NCBI RefSeq assembly: GCF_001746295.1
Contig: NZ_MJAH01000004.1
Location: 215,995-279,994, forward strand
Length of the DNA: 64,000 nt
Direction of reading: 5' to 3'
Origin: Streptomyces sp. LUP47B
Lineage (GTDB): Bacteria > Actinomycetota > Actinomycetes > Streptomycetales > Streptomycetaceae
The position numbers were made by a program, and so were the translations under genes. This document shows positions 10,614-17,949 of this stretch, one piece after another. Numbering within the stretch: position 1 is the first letter of the stretch; each line of letters begins with the position of its first letter. The notes under the pieces were generated by a model, which saw nothing but the letters and a program-made list of their open reading frames with translations, did not search any database and was not told where the DNA came from.

Positions 10614-11380
10614 CGCTCCTTGCCGGACACGGCGGACGCGGCCCCGGCTGCACCGCCGGGGCGCTGCCCCCGAGACTGTCTCGTCGGCGTGCTGCCAACG
10701 GCCGGCTGCTCGCACGGCGAAGCCTCCCGCGGCCCAGGACGGCGTGGCCGCCCTGCGCGGCGACGGCGTCAAGGTCATCTGCGAGGTCAGGCGCTCCAGC
10801 CCTCCAAGGGCGCGCCGGCCGCCATCGCCCACCCGGCGGGCCTGGCCGCGGACTACGAGGCGGGTTCACCGGGTGCGGCGGGCGTTGTCCCGGCTGCCTT
10901 GTCGGGTTGCTGCCTCAAGGCTGTCTCGTCGGGGTTGCTGTCTCCTGCAGGCCGCTCCCTGGGCGAGCACGACGGACGCTGCCCCGGCTGCTTGTCGGGT
11001 CGCTGCCCCAAGGCTGCCTCGTCGGGCCGCTGCCTCCGACAGGTCGCCTCTTGCCGGGCATGGTGGGAGCTGCCGTGACTACGCCGCCGGTGGCTGCCTC
11101 GAGGCTGTCTCGTCGGGGCGCTGCCTCCGACGGGTCGCTCCTTGCCGGGCATGGTGGGAGCTGCCGTGACTACGCCGCCGGTGGCTGCCTCGAGGCTGCC
11201 TCGTCGGTGCGCTGCCTCCGGCAGGCAGCTCCTTGCCGGGTGCGGCGGGCGTTGTCCCGGCTGTCCTGTCGGGGCGCTCCCCCCAAGGGTGCCTCGTCGG
11301 AGCGCTGCCACCCACAGGCTGCCCCCACCGGGAACGGCGAGCCCTGCCCCTCGTCGGGCCCCTGCCCCCATCCGCCCCTG
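10614..11380. repeat. Degenerate ~91-bp tandem repeat array in a gene-free stretch
   Basis: The gap 10504-11380 holds no convincing gene. From about 10864 to 11380 a unit of 91 bp recurs six times; the mark TTGCCGGGC/T is at 11051, 11142 and 11233, exactly 91 bp apart, with weaker copies near 10869, 10960 and 11324 and an isolated one at 10620. The copies at 11051 and 11142 share more than 55 nearly unbroken bases. Because 91 is not a multiple of three, the long open frames crossing it on both strands are not repeat proteins. It separates the convergent lysR and acyl-CoA ligase genes. 10504-10613 shows nothing. Confidence 0.8.
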
Positions 11381-12964
11381 TCAGGGCGCGTACCGCGACT
11401 GGACCGCCTTCCGGTCCAGTCCTCCCTTCGCGGTGTACGGCAGCGCGGCGACCAGTTCGAGCCGGTCCGGTACTTCGAACGCGGCCAGCCGGTCGCGGCA
11501 GTACCGCAGGATCTCCTCGCGCCCGATGCCGTCGGCCTCGCGCACCACCACGGCGGCGCCGACCCGCTGCCCGTACACCCCGTCGGGGACCGCGAACACG
11601 GCCGCCGCCGCGACCCCCGGACAGCCGGCCAGGATGTCCTCGACATGCTCGGGCGAGATCTTCTCCCCGCCCCGGTTGATGAGGTTCTTGATCCGCCCGG
11701 TCAGCGACAGGTACCCGTCCTCGTCCAGCGCGCCCAGATCACCCGTGCGCAGCCACCCGTCGACGAAGGTCCGCGCCGACTCGTCCCCGTCGGCGAGATA
11801 ACCCCGGGCGACCGTGGGCCCCTGCACCCACACCTCGCCCTCGACACCCACCGGACAGGCATGCCCGCCCCGGTCCACGACCCGCACCTCGACGCCGGTC
11901 GGCCGGCCCACCGAACCCTGCCTGAGCGCTCCCCGCTGCGGCAGTGGTTCGCTGGTCGCCTGGTGCGAGGACTCCGTCATGCCGTACGCGGACAGCAGCG
12001 GCGCACCGAACGTGCGCTCCAGCGCCCGCTGCGTCGCCGTGTTGAGGGGCGCGCTGCAACTGCGGACGAACTTGAGCGGCGGCGCCTGCGGACCCGGGTA
12101 CTCCCGCTCCGATCGGTCCAGAAGGATCTCGTGGATCGCCGGCACCGCCGTGAACCACGTGGCGCCCACGGCCCGCATGTCGTCCCAGAACGTGCCCGCC
12201 GAGAACCGCCCCCGCTCGGGCAGCAGCACACAGCCCCCGCTCGCCAGGGACGCCAGCAGCGCGGCGAACAGCCCGTGGCCGTGGAAGAACGGCATCACCG
12301 CGACCGTCGCGTCCCCGGGACCCAACTCATAGGTGGCGCAGATGTTTCGGACCGAGGCAGCCACATTGGCGTGCGTCAGCGGAACCATCTTCGCCCGGGC
12401 GGTGGTGCCGGCGGTGAACAGCACGAGGGCGTCCCGGTCCGACAACTCACCGGCCGCGCCCCCGCCTTGCGACACTTCGCAGACACCGGGTTCGAGAACC
12501 ACCGCAGCAGTCCCCGCCCGGGAGACGTCCACCCGCAGCGGCCAGGCCGGCACCGGAAGCGGGACGACACCGGACGTCGACGGATCGAGGAGAACCGCCC
12601 GCGCCCCCAACGCCATCAGCCGTGCGGACAGTTGGGACCCGGGCAGCGCTGGATCCAGCGGCGCGGCCACCAGCCCGGCCCGCGCCGCGCCGAGCAACCC
12701 GACGACGAACTCAGCCGTATTGGCACAGATCAGGCCGACCGCATCACCGGGACGCAGCCCCGCACCACCGAGCCGGGCCGCCACATCCTCGGCCAGGAAC
12801 GCCAGCCCCCGGTACGACAGGTGCACACGCTCGCCGGTCACCACGAGGGCCCGGGCGTCCGGGCGTTCACGTACCTGCCGGTCGAGGAGGTCGGCAAGGC
12901 CCGTGACCTCCGCAGGCCGGTACCGGTTCGCGTCACGCACGGATGCCGCGGCCGGAACGGCCAT
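11381..12964 (-). CDS. AMP-dependent acyl-CoA ligase, probable oxalyl-CoA synthetase
   Basis: Activates a carboxylic acid, here most likely oxalate, to its CoA thioester through an acyl-adenylate. 527 residues from ATG 12964 (GAGGGGG about 14 bp upstream). The P-loop is LFTAGTTARAK (182-192), the A5 region is YGMTESSHQ, the hinge region is GWLRTGDLG and the C-terminal domain has GRIKNLINRGGEKISP; the final lysine lies in AKGGLDRK near the end. It is divergent from oxc across a 254-bp gap with two palindromes. This gives the island two routes to oxalyl-CoA, ATP-dependent ligation and CoA transfer by Frc. Substrate is inferred from neighbours; a general fatty acid or aryl ligase is possible. 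Confidence 0.78.
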   Translation of the reverse strand: MAVPAAASVRDANRYRPAEVTGLADLLDRQVRERPDARALVVTGERVHLSYRGLAFLAEDVAARLGGAGLRPGDAVGLICANTAEFVVGLLGAARAGLVAAPLDPALPGSQLSARLMALGARAVLLDPSTSGVVPLPVPAWPLRVDVSRAGTAAVVLEPGVCEVSQGGGAAGELSDRDALVLFTAGTTARAKMVPLTHANVAASVRNICATYELGPGDATVAVMPFFHGHGLFAALLASLASGGCVLLPERGRFSAGTFWDDMRAVGATWFTAVPAIHEILLDRSEREYPGPQAPPLKFVRSCSAPLNTATQRALERTFGAPLLSAYGMTESSHQATSEPLPQRGALRQGSVGRPTGVEVRVVDRGGHACPVGVEGEVWVQGPTVARGYLADGDESARTFVDGWLRTGDLGALDEDGYLSLTGRIKNLINRGGEKISPEHVEDILAGCPGVAAAAVFAVPDGVYGQRVGAAVVVREADGIGREEILRYCRDRLAAFEVPDRLELVAALPYTAKGGLDRKAVQSRYAP

Positions 12965-13055
12965 GACCCCACCCCCTCGCACAGGTCCGACGAAACATCC
13001 ACTGCGAGCGTGCGGTGGCACCCGGTGCGCGTCCAATACCCGCTGGCGAACGGCC

Positions 13056-13072
13056 GATAGCAGCTGTCTATC
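13056..13072. promoter_or_regulatory. Putative operator 1 in the ligase/oxc divergent region
   Basis: Palindrome GATAG-N7-CTATC, 92 bp from the ligase start. It matches the second site 48 bp away at GATAG, GC, GT and TATC positions and is unlike the ATACAG sites elsewhere, so a different regulator is expected. Confidence 0.5.
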
Positions 13073-13103
13073 AAGGGCGTTGCCAGGCCCCTGACCAGCC
13101 CTC

Positions 13104-13120
13104 GATAGACGCCGTTTATC
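13104..13120. promoter_or_regulatory. Putative operator 2 in the ligase/oxc divergent region
   Basis: Palindrome GATAG-N7-TTATC, the same 17-bp layout as the site at 13056-13072, 99 bp before the oxc ATG. Two equal sites 48 bp apart suggest cooperative binding by a dimer pair. Confidence 0.5.
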
Positions 13121-13218
13121 GGCTGGTCGCCGATGGGTCTTGGACGCGGACGAGCGCGCTGCGGATGGTGAGAGGAGTAGCCGCTCCGGCAGGACCTGCC
13201 CAAGGAGGACCTCGGACC

Positions 13219-14967
13219 ATGACCGCCCCCTCGACACTGGAGACCGCGGCAGCCGCCGACGTTCCGACCGAGCTCACCGACGGGTACCACCTGGTCGTCG
13301 ACGCGCTCAGGATGAACGACGTCGACACCATCTACGGGGTGGTCGGCATCCCGATCACCGACCTGGCCCGTCTCGCCCAGGCGCAGGGCATCCGCTACAT
13401 CGGCTTCCGCCACGAGAGCAACGCCGGACACGCGGCGGCCATCGCCGGCTACCTCAACAAGAAACCCGGCGTGGCCCTCACGGTCTCGGCCCCGGGCTTC
13501 CTCAACGGCCTGGTCGCCCTGGCGAACGCGACCACCAACTGCTTCCCGATGGTCCAGATCTCCGGCTCCAGCGAGCGCCACCTCGTCGACCTCAAACAGG
13601 GCGACTACGAGGAGATGGACCAACTCGCCGCCGCGCAGCCCTTCGTGAAGGCCGCCTACCGGGTCAGCCGGGTGGAGGACATCGGCCGGGGCATCGCCCG
13701 CGCCCTGCGCACCGCGATCTCCGGGCGCCCGGGCGGCGTCTATCTCGACATCCCCGCCGCGGTGCTCGGCGCCATCATGCCCAAGGCGGAGGGCGACCGG
13801 ACGCTGAGCCGTCTCGTCGACCCCGCGCCGCGCCAGCTGCCGGCGCCGGAGGCCGTGGACCGCGCGATCGAGCTCCTCGCCTCCGCCGAGCGCCCGCTGG
13901 TGGTGCTGGGCAAGGGGGCCGCGTACGCCCAAGCCGACGCCAAGGTGCGGCAGTTCATCGAGTCGACCGGCATTCCGTACGTACCGATGTCGATGGCGAA
14001 GGGCCTGCTGCCCGACGACCACCCCCAGTCGGCGGCCACCGCCCGCTCCCTGGCGCTGAAGAAGGCCGACGTCGTGATGCTGATCGGCGCCCGCCTCAAC
14101 TGGCTCCTCGGCCACGGCCAGACGGGATGGAACCCCGACGCCAAGTTCGTCCAGATCGACATCGATCCCAAGGAGATGGACAGCAACCAGCCCATCTCCG
14201 CACCCCTCGTCGGTGACATCGAGTCGGTACTCGACGCGCTCGCCGAACGCACCAAGCCAGGCCAGATCACGGCCCCCTCCGCCTGGCGCGAGGAACTCGG
14301 GGCGCGCTCGACGCAGAACGTCGCCAAGATGGCCGCGCGCCTGGCGGCCGACCCGCACCCCATGCAGTTCATGGGCGCCCTGAAGGCCGTACGCGACGTC
14401 GTGCACGCGCACCCGGAGACGTACCTCGTCAACGAGGGTGCCAACGCCCTGGACATCGCGCGCAACGTCATCGACATGCATGTGCCGCGCCACCGCCTGG
14501 ACAGCGGCACCTGGGGCGTCATGGGCATCGGCATGGGCTACGCGATCGCCGCCGCCGTCGAGAGCGGCGCCCCGGTCGTGGCCGTCGAGGGGGACAGCGC
14601 GTTCGGGTTCAGCGGCATCGAGATCGAGACGATCTGCCGCTACAAGCTGCCCGTCATCACCGTGATCATGAACAACGGCGGTGTCTACCGCGGCGACGAC
14701 ACCAACCCCTACGACGACGCGCCCGCGCCCACGACCCTGATGTCGGCGGCCCGCCACGACCTGCTCATCGAGGCGTTCGGCGGCAAGGGCTACCGGGCCA
14801 CCACGCCCGCCGAGGTCACCGCCGCCCTCACCGAGGCCCTCGCCGCCGGTGGCCCGGCGCTCATCGACTGCGTGATCGACCCCTCGGCAGGTACCGAGAG
14901 CGGCCACATCTCGCACCTCAACCCCAAGGGCATCACCGTCGGCAACATCACGCCGGCCAAGAAGTGA
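13219..14967 (+). CDS. oxc: Oxalyl-CoA decarboxylase (ThDP-dependent)
   Basis: Splits oxalyl-CoA into formyl-CoA and CO2 with thiamine diphosphate. 582 residues from ATG 13219, with AAGGAGG 11 bp upstream. The ThDP-activating glutamate is Glu66 in FRHESNAGHAA; the ThDP/Mg motif starts at GDSAFGFSG (about 458) and continues to MNNGGVY. The C-terminal HISHLNPKG lid fits oxalyl-CoA decarboxylases rather than acetolactate synthases. frc follows after 29 bp, so oxc-frc form one operon ending at the hairpin 16273-16298. Confidence 0.95.
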   Translation: MTAPSTLETAAAADVPTELTDGYHLVVDALRMNDVDTIYGVVGIPITDLARLAQAQGIRYIGFRHESNAGHAAAIAGYLNKKPGVALTVSAPGFLNGLVALANATTNCFPMVQISGSSERHLVDLKQGDYEEMDQLAAAQPFVKAAYRVSRVEDIGRGIARALRTAISGRPGGVYLDIPAAVLGAIMPKAEGDRTLSRLVDPAPRQLPAPEAVDRAIELLASAERPLVVLGKGAAYAQADAKVRQFIESTGIPYVPMSMAKGLLPDDHPQSAATARSLALKKADVVMLIGARLNWLLGHGQTGWNPDAKFVQIDIDPKEMDSNQPISAPLVGDIESVLDALAERTKPGQITAPSAWREELGARSTQNVAKMAARLAADPHPMQFMGALKAVRDVVHAHPETYLVNEGANALDIARNVIDMHVPRHRLDSGTWGVMGIGMGYAIAAAVESGAPVVAVEGDSAFGFSGIEIETICRYKLPVITVIMNNGGVYRGDDTNPYDDAPAPTTLMSAARHDLLIEAFGGKGYRATTPAEVTAALTEALAAGGPALIDCVIDPSAGTESGHISHLNPKGITVGNITPAKK

Positions 14968-14996
14968 CCACGTAACTTCACGAAAAGGAAGCACAC

Positions 14997-16253
14997 ATGA
15001 GTGAAAAGCCGCTCGCCGGAATCAAGGTGATCGACTTCACCGGGGTCCAGGCCGGTCCCGCCTGCACGCAGATGCTCGCCTGGTTCGGCGCCGACGTCCT
15101 GAAGGTGGAGCGCCCCAACGGCGGCGACGTGACGCGCCGTCAGCTCAGGGACATCGAGGACCTGGACGCGCTCTACTTCACGATGCTCAACAGCAACAAG
15201 CGCTCCCTCGCCATCAACACCAAGACCGCCGAGGGCAAGGAGGTCCTGGAGAAGCTCATCAAGGACGCCGACGTCCTGGTGGAAAACTTCGCCCCGGGCG
15301 CCCTGGACCGCATGGGCTTCACCTGGGAGCGCATCCAGGAGCTCAACCCGCGGCTGATCTTCGGCTCGGTGAAGGGCTTCAACGACCAGTCGTCCTGGAA
15401 CGACCTCAAGGTCTACGAGAACGTCGCCCAGTGCGCGGGCGGCGCCGCCTCCACCACCGGCTTCTGGGACGGCCCTCCCACCATCTCCGGCGCCGCCATC
15501 GGCGACACCAACACCGGTATGCACCTGGCGATCGGCATCCTCACCGCGATCATCGACCGGGGCAGGACCGGGCGGGGCCAGAAGGTCTCCGTCTCCATGC
15601 AGGACGCCGTACTGAACCTCTGCCGCGTCAAGCTGCGCGACCAGCAGCGCCTGGAGCGGGTCGGCTACCTGGAGGAGTACCCGCAGTATCCGAACGGCGA
15701 GTTCACCGACGTCGTGCCGCGCGGCGGCAACGCGGGCGGCGGCGGCCAGCCCGGCTGGGTCCTCAAGTGCAAGGGCTGGGAGACCGACCCGAACGCGTAC
15801 ATCTACTTCACCGTCCAGGAGCAGAACTGGAAGCGCACCGCCGAGGTGATCGGCCGCCCCGAGTGGGCCGAGGACCCGGAGTACGCCACCGCGCGAGCCC
15901 GCCAGTCGCACATCTTCGAGATCTTCGAGGAGATCGAGAAGTGGCTCGCGGACAAGACCAAGTACGAGGCGGTGGACATCCTGCGGGAGTGGGAGGTGCC
16001 CTGCGCCCCGGTGATGAGCATGAAGGAGATCGCCTACGACGAGGACCTGCGCAACAGCGGCACGGTCGTCGAGGTCGAGCAGAAGGGCCGCGGCACCTAT
16101 CTGACCGTGGGCAGCCCGGTGAAGTTCTCCTCCTTCAAGCCGGAGGTCGTCGGCGCCCCGCTCCTGGGCGAGCACAGCTCCGAGGTCCTGGTGGAGCTGG
16201 GCTACGACGAGGAGACCATCGGCCGGCTGAAGGAGAGCGGCGTCATCGTCTGA
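14997..16253 (+). CDS. frc: Formyl-CoA:oxalate CoA-transferase
   Basis: Transfers CoA from formyl-CoA to oxalate and releases formate for the Fds dehydrogenase. 418 residues, standard for Frc. The nucleophile is Asp170 ([10 protein letters not shown]), one residue from the known position in the Oxalobacter enzyme; the flexible glycine loop is GGGGQPGW. A clear AAAGGAAG lies before the ATG. Complete copy, paired with oxc, so this is the main oxalate Frc; the copy at 2-1159 has many substitutions. Confidence 0.95.
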   Translation: MSEKPLAGIKVIDFTGVQAGPACTQMLAWFGADVLKVERPNGGDVTRRQLRDIEDLDALYFTMLNSNKRSLAINTKTAEGKEVLEKLIKDADVLVENFAPGALDRMGFTWERIQELNPRLIFGSVKGFNDQSSWNDLKVYENVAQCAGGAASTTGFWDGPPTISGAAIGDTNTGMHLAIGILTAIIDRGRTGRGQKVSVSMQDAVLNLCRVKLRDQQRLERVGYLEEYPQYPNGEFTDVVPRGGNAGGGGQPGWVLKCKGWETDPNAYIYFTVQEQNWKRTAEVIGRPEWAEDPEYATARARQSHIFEIFEEIEKWLADKTKYEAVDILREWEVPCAPVMSMKEIAYDEDLRNSGTVVEVEQKGRGTYLTVGSPVKFSSFKPEVVGAPLLGEHSSEVLVELGYDEETIGRLKESGVIV

Positions 16254-16272
16254 CGTGGAGCCGGCGTGGAAA

Positions 16273-16298
16273 CGGCCGTGACCCGAAGGTCACGGCCG
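16273..16298. terminator. Hairpin terminator after oxc-frc
   Basis: Perfect 11-bp stem CGGCCGTGACC with a CGAA loop, between the convergent frc and PAS genes. No U-run, as is common in Streptomyces; likely works in both directions. Confidence 0.75.
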
Positions 16299-16320
16299 CT
16301 TCCGCGCTGCCCGGCGGGGC

Positions 16321-16749
16321 TCAGACCGTCGTCGTCTCGGCCCGGCGCCGCATCAGCTCCCGCTCCCGCTCGCGTCGCGCGGTGACGTCCCGGATGACCG
16401 CGCCGCAGTAGCTGCTGCCGTCGGGGCCCGCCAGCAGCACCACGCTGAACTCGATGGACAGCTTGCGGCCGTCCGCGGCCAGCGCGGGGACGTTCAGCAG
16501 ATCCGCGTCCCCGTACTTGCTGTACCCCCGCTCCATGGCCGCCTCGAAGCCGTCCTGATGCCGCTTGCGGTGCCTCTCGGGAATGATGACGTCCAGGCTC
16601 CGGCCGGCCACGTCGGCCGCCGGAAACCCGAAGATGCGCTCCGCGCCCCGGTTCCAGTAGCGGATCAGCCCTTCGCTGTCGATGATCACTATGCCGTCGG
16701 GGGCCTGCTCTGCCATGCCGAGCACCACCGCGGAATCCAGATCTGCCAT
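16321..16749 (-). CDS. PAS-domain-only protein
   Basis: 142 residues from ATG 16749, preceded by GGAGG. One PAS domain spans about 8-128: AEQAPDGIVIIDSEGLIRYWNRGAERIFGF, split here by eye into a PAS core, then the PAC-like end GAVIRDVTARRERERE. There is no kinase, cyclase or DNA-binding output domain, so it must signal by binding a partner. PAS folds often hold flavin or haem; no ligand residue can be named. A perfect ACAGTAT-N5-ATACTGT palindrome lies 33 bp upstream, tying it to the GntR sites of the formate/oxalate genes. Confidence 0.8.
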   Translation of the reverse strand: MADLDSAVVLGMAEQAPDGIVIIDSEGLIRYWNRGAERIFGFPAADVAGRSLDVIIPERHRKRHQDGFEAAMERGYSKYGDADLLNVPALAADGRKLSIEFSVVLLAGPDGSSYCGAVIRDVTARRERERELMRRRAETTTV

Positions 16750-16781
16750 GTCGCCTCCGAGCAGGGGCCATTTGGTGGCCA

Positions 16782-16800
16782 ACAGTATACAGAATACTGT
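16782..16800. promoter_or_regulatory. Putative GntR operator upstream of PAS gene
   Basis: Perfect 7-bp inverted repeat ACAGTAT-ACAGA-ATACTGT, the best of the five ATACAG-type sites in the window. It is 33 bp before the PAS-protein start. Confidence 0.6.
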
Positions 16801-16932
16801 CGCCACATACTCTGGCGCGGCGCTCATGGGTTCTCGGGGAGGACGGAAATGCAGGTGAAGGGCACTCCGAAAGCTTGGTATTGTTGTCCATGTCGCCGCG
16901 CGGAACACCTCCGTCAAGGCGGCAGACACCTG

Positions 16933-17020
16933 GTCCGGGTGGCGGAATGGCAGACGCGCTAGCTTGAGGTGCTAGTGCCCTTTATCGGGCGTGGGGGTTC
17001 AAGTCCCCCCTCGGACACCA
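16933..17020 (+). tRNA. tRNA-Leu, anticodon GAG
   Basis: 88-nt class II tRNA with a long variable arm. The acceptor GTCCGGG (16933-16939) pairs with CTCGGAC (17010-17016) with one G-T wobble, followed by A and an encoded CCA. The anticodon loop TTGAGGT gives GAG at 16966-16968; the T arm is GGGGG-TTCAAGT-CCCCC. Reads CUC and CUU codons. tRNA genes are frequent integration sites, but I see no repeated 3' end downstream. Confidence 0.97.
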
Positions 17021-17027
17021 TAGGAAC

Positions 17028-17072
17028 ACGTGAATGGGTGCCGACCGGTTTCCGGTCGGCACCCATTCACGT
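17028..17072. terminator. Long hairpin terminator after tRNA-Leu
   Basis: A perfect 21-bp stem from 17028 to 17048 pairs with 17052-17072 around a TTT loop. It starts 8 bp after the tRNA CCA end and has no U-run. Confidence 0.8.
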
Positions 17073-17185
17073 TCGGGCCGCGTGGTCGGCACCGACCGGC
17101 GCGGCGCCGGGTCTACCCAAGCCCGTGCGGTCTCCCTACCTTGGCTTCTACGGGGGCTACAGAGCGCCGGTACAGGGGGGCGGCA

Positions 17186-17656
17186 GTGGAAGCTGAGCTT
17201 GCGGCACTGGCGACGTCCGGGGCGACGACGCTGATCGGGCTCATGGTGTCGGACACCTGGACGCAGGCACGGGACCGATTGGTGCGGATCTTCGCGCGTG
17301 CCGGTGACGAGGACGCGGCCGAGGAGGAACTGCGGGCGTCGCAGCGGGAGCTGATGGCGGCCCGGAACGCGGCGGACGACGCCGTGGTGGCCGACATCGA
17401 GGCCGGGTGGCGCATCAGGCTGCGCCGCGCGCTGGAGGCCGATCCGGATGCCGCCGAGGAGTTGAGGTCCATGCTGGCGGAGCTCTCCCCGGCCGCGGGG
17501 GAGGCGGTGTCGCAGACGGTGCGCAACAGCATCAGCGGGGGTGTGCAGCACGGGCCGGTCCTGCAAGGGCAGAGCTTCTCCGGGCTGACCTTCAACGGCT
17601 CGGGCAGCGACCAGGGTTATCGCACATCAGACCGACATGACGGTCACATGTCCTAA
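17186..17656 (+). CDS. Small helical protein with C-terminal amyloid-signalling-like motif
   Basis: 156 residues from GTG 17186 (AGGGGGGCGG just upstream). The N-terminus has a weakly hydrophobic, glycine/alanine-rich helix (about 3-24, ATSGATTLIGLMV), then charged helices (25-112), then a short motif at 114-137: [18 protein letters not shown], with HGP at 122-124 and Gln127. The STAND protein at 23006-25201 opens with a matching motif (LSGTVHGPTIQAGSVYGG). This layout, a membrane-prone helical domain plus C-terminal motif and an NLR-like protein with an N-terminal motif, is that of bacterial NLR-associated amyloid signalling pairs with Bell-type domains. Role as a cell-death effector is inference; otherwise a hypothetical protein. 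Confidence 0.65.
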   Translation: MEAELAALATSGATTLIGLMVSDTWTQARDRLVRIFARAGDEDAAEEELRASQRELMAARNAADDAVVADIEAGWRIRLRRALEADPDAAEELRSMLAELSPAAGEAVSQTVRNSISGGVQHGPVLQGQSFSGLTFNGSGSDQGYRTSDRHDGHMS

Positions 17657-17776
17657 TACCGCATGTGTTCGTATTCCGCAAACGCGTTCCTCGGCTCCGC
17701 GTGGATCTAGTACGTTCTCGCCCAGCCGGAGTGATCACCCGCGGCAGAACTGTCCCGTCGATCTTCGAGGAGCACG

Positions 17777-17869
17777 TTGAAATCCCGTTTGCTGCGGATC
17801 TGCACCGCCTCACTGCCAGTCCTGGGAGCGACCTACGTGACACTGGTGGTGTTCCGCTGGATGTGGTGA
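17777..17869 (+). CDS. Possible small hydrophobic peptide (30 aa)
   Basis: From TTG 17777, with GAGGAG 4 bp before it, a 30-codon frame encodes a basic start (KSRLLRIC) and a hydrophobic end (LGATYVTLVVFRWMW), shaped like a single-pass membrane peptide. A TAGTAC hexamer near 17708 could be its -10. The spacing to the start is short and coding use cannot be tested at this length. It is convergent with the SARP gene. The rest of 17657-17949 shows nothing else. Confidence 0.3.
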   Translation: MKSRLLRICTASLPVLGATYVTLVVFRWMW

Positions 17870-17949
17870 CACCGCCGAGGGCCGCGGCCGGCTGAACGGT
17901 CGGCCGACCTGGTCCGCGAGGCGGAGTCCGCCGGCTCCTGGGAGGGGGC

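Noticed and set aside
7480-10869. Minus-strand frame of 1129 codons
   Set aside because: Antisense shadow of fdsA, fdsD and lysR; composition is typical of GC-rich reverse frames.
10614-11380. Tandem array considered as a CRISPR
   Set aside because: The unit repeats as a whole with degenerate sequence and no unique spacers; no cas genes are in the window.
10907-13060. Plus-strand frame of 717 codons
   Set aside because: It is the antisense of the acyl-CoA ligase plus the 91-bp array; the ligase motifs on the other strand are decisive.
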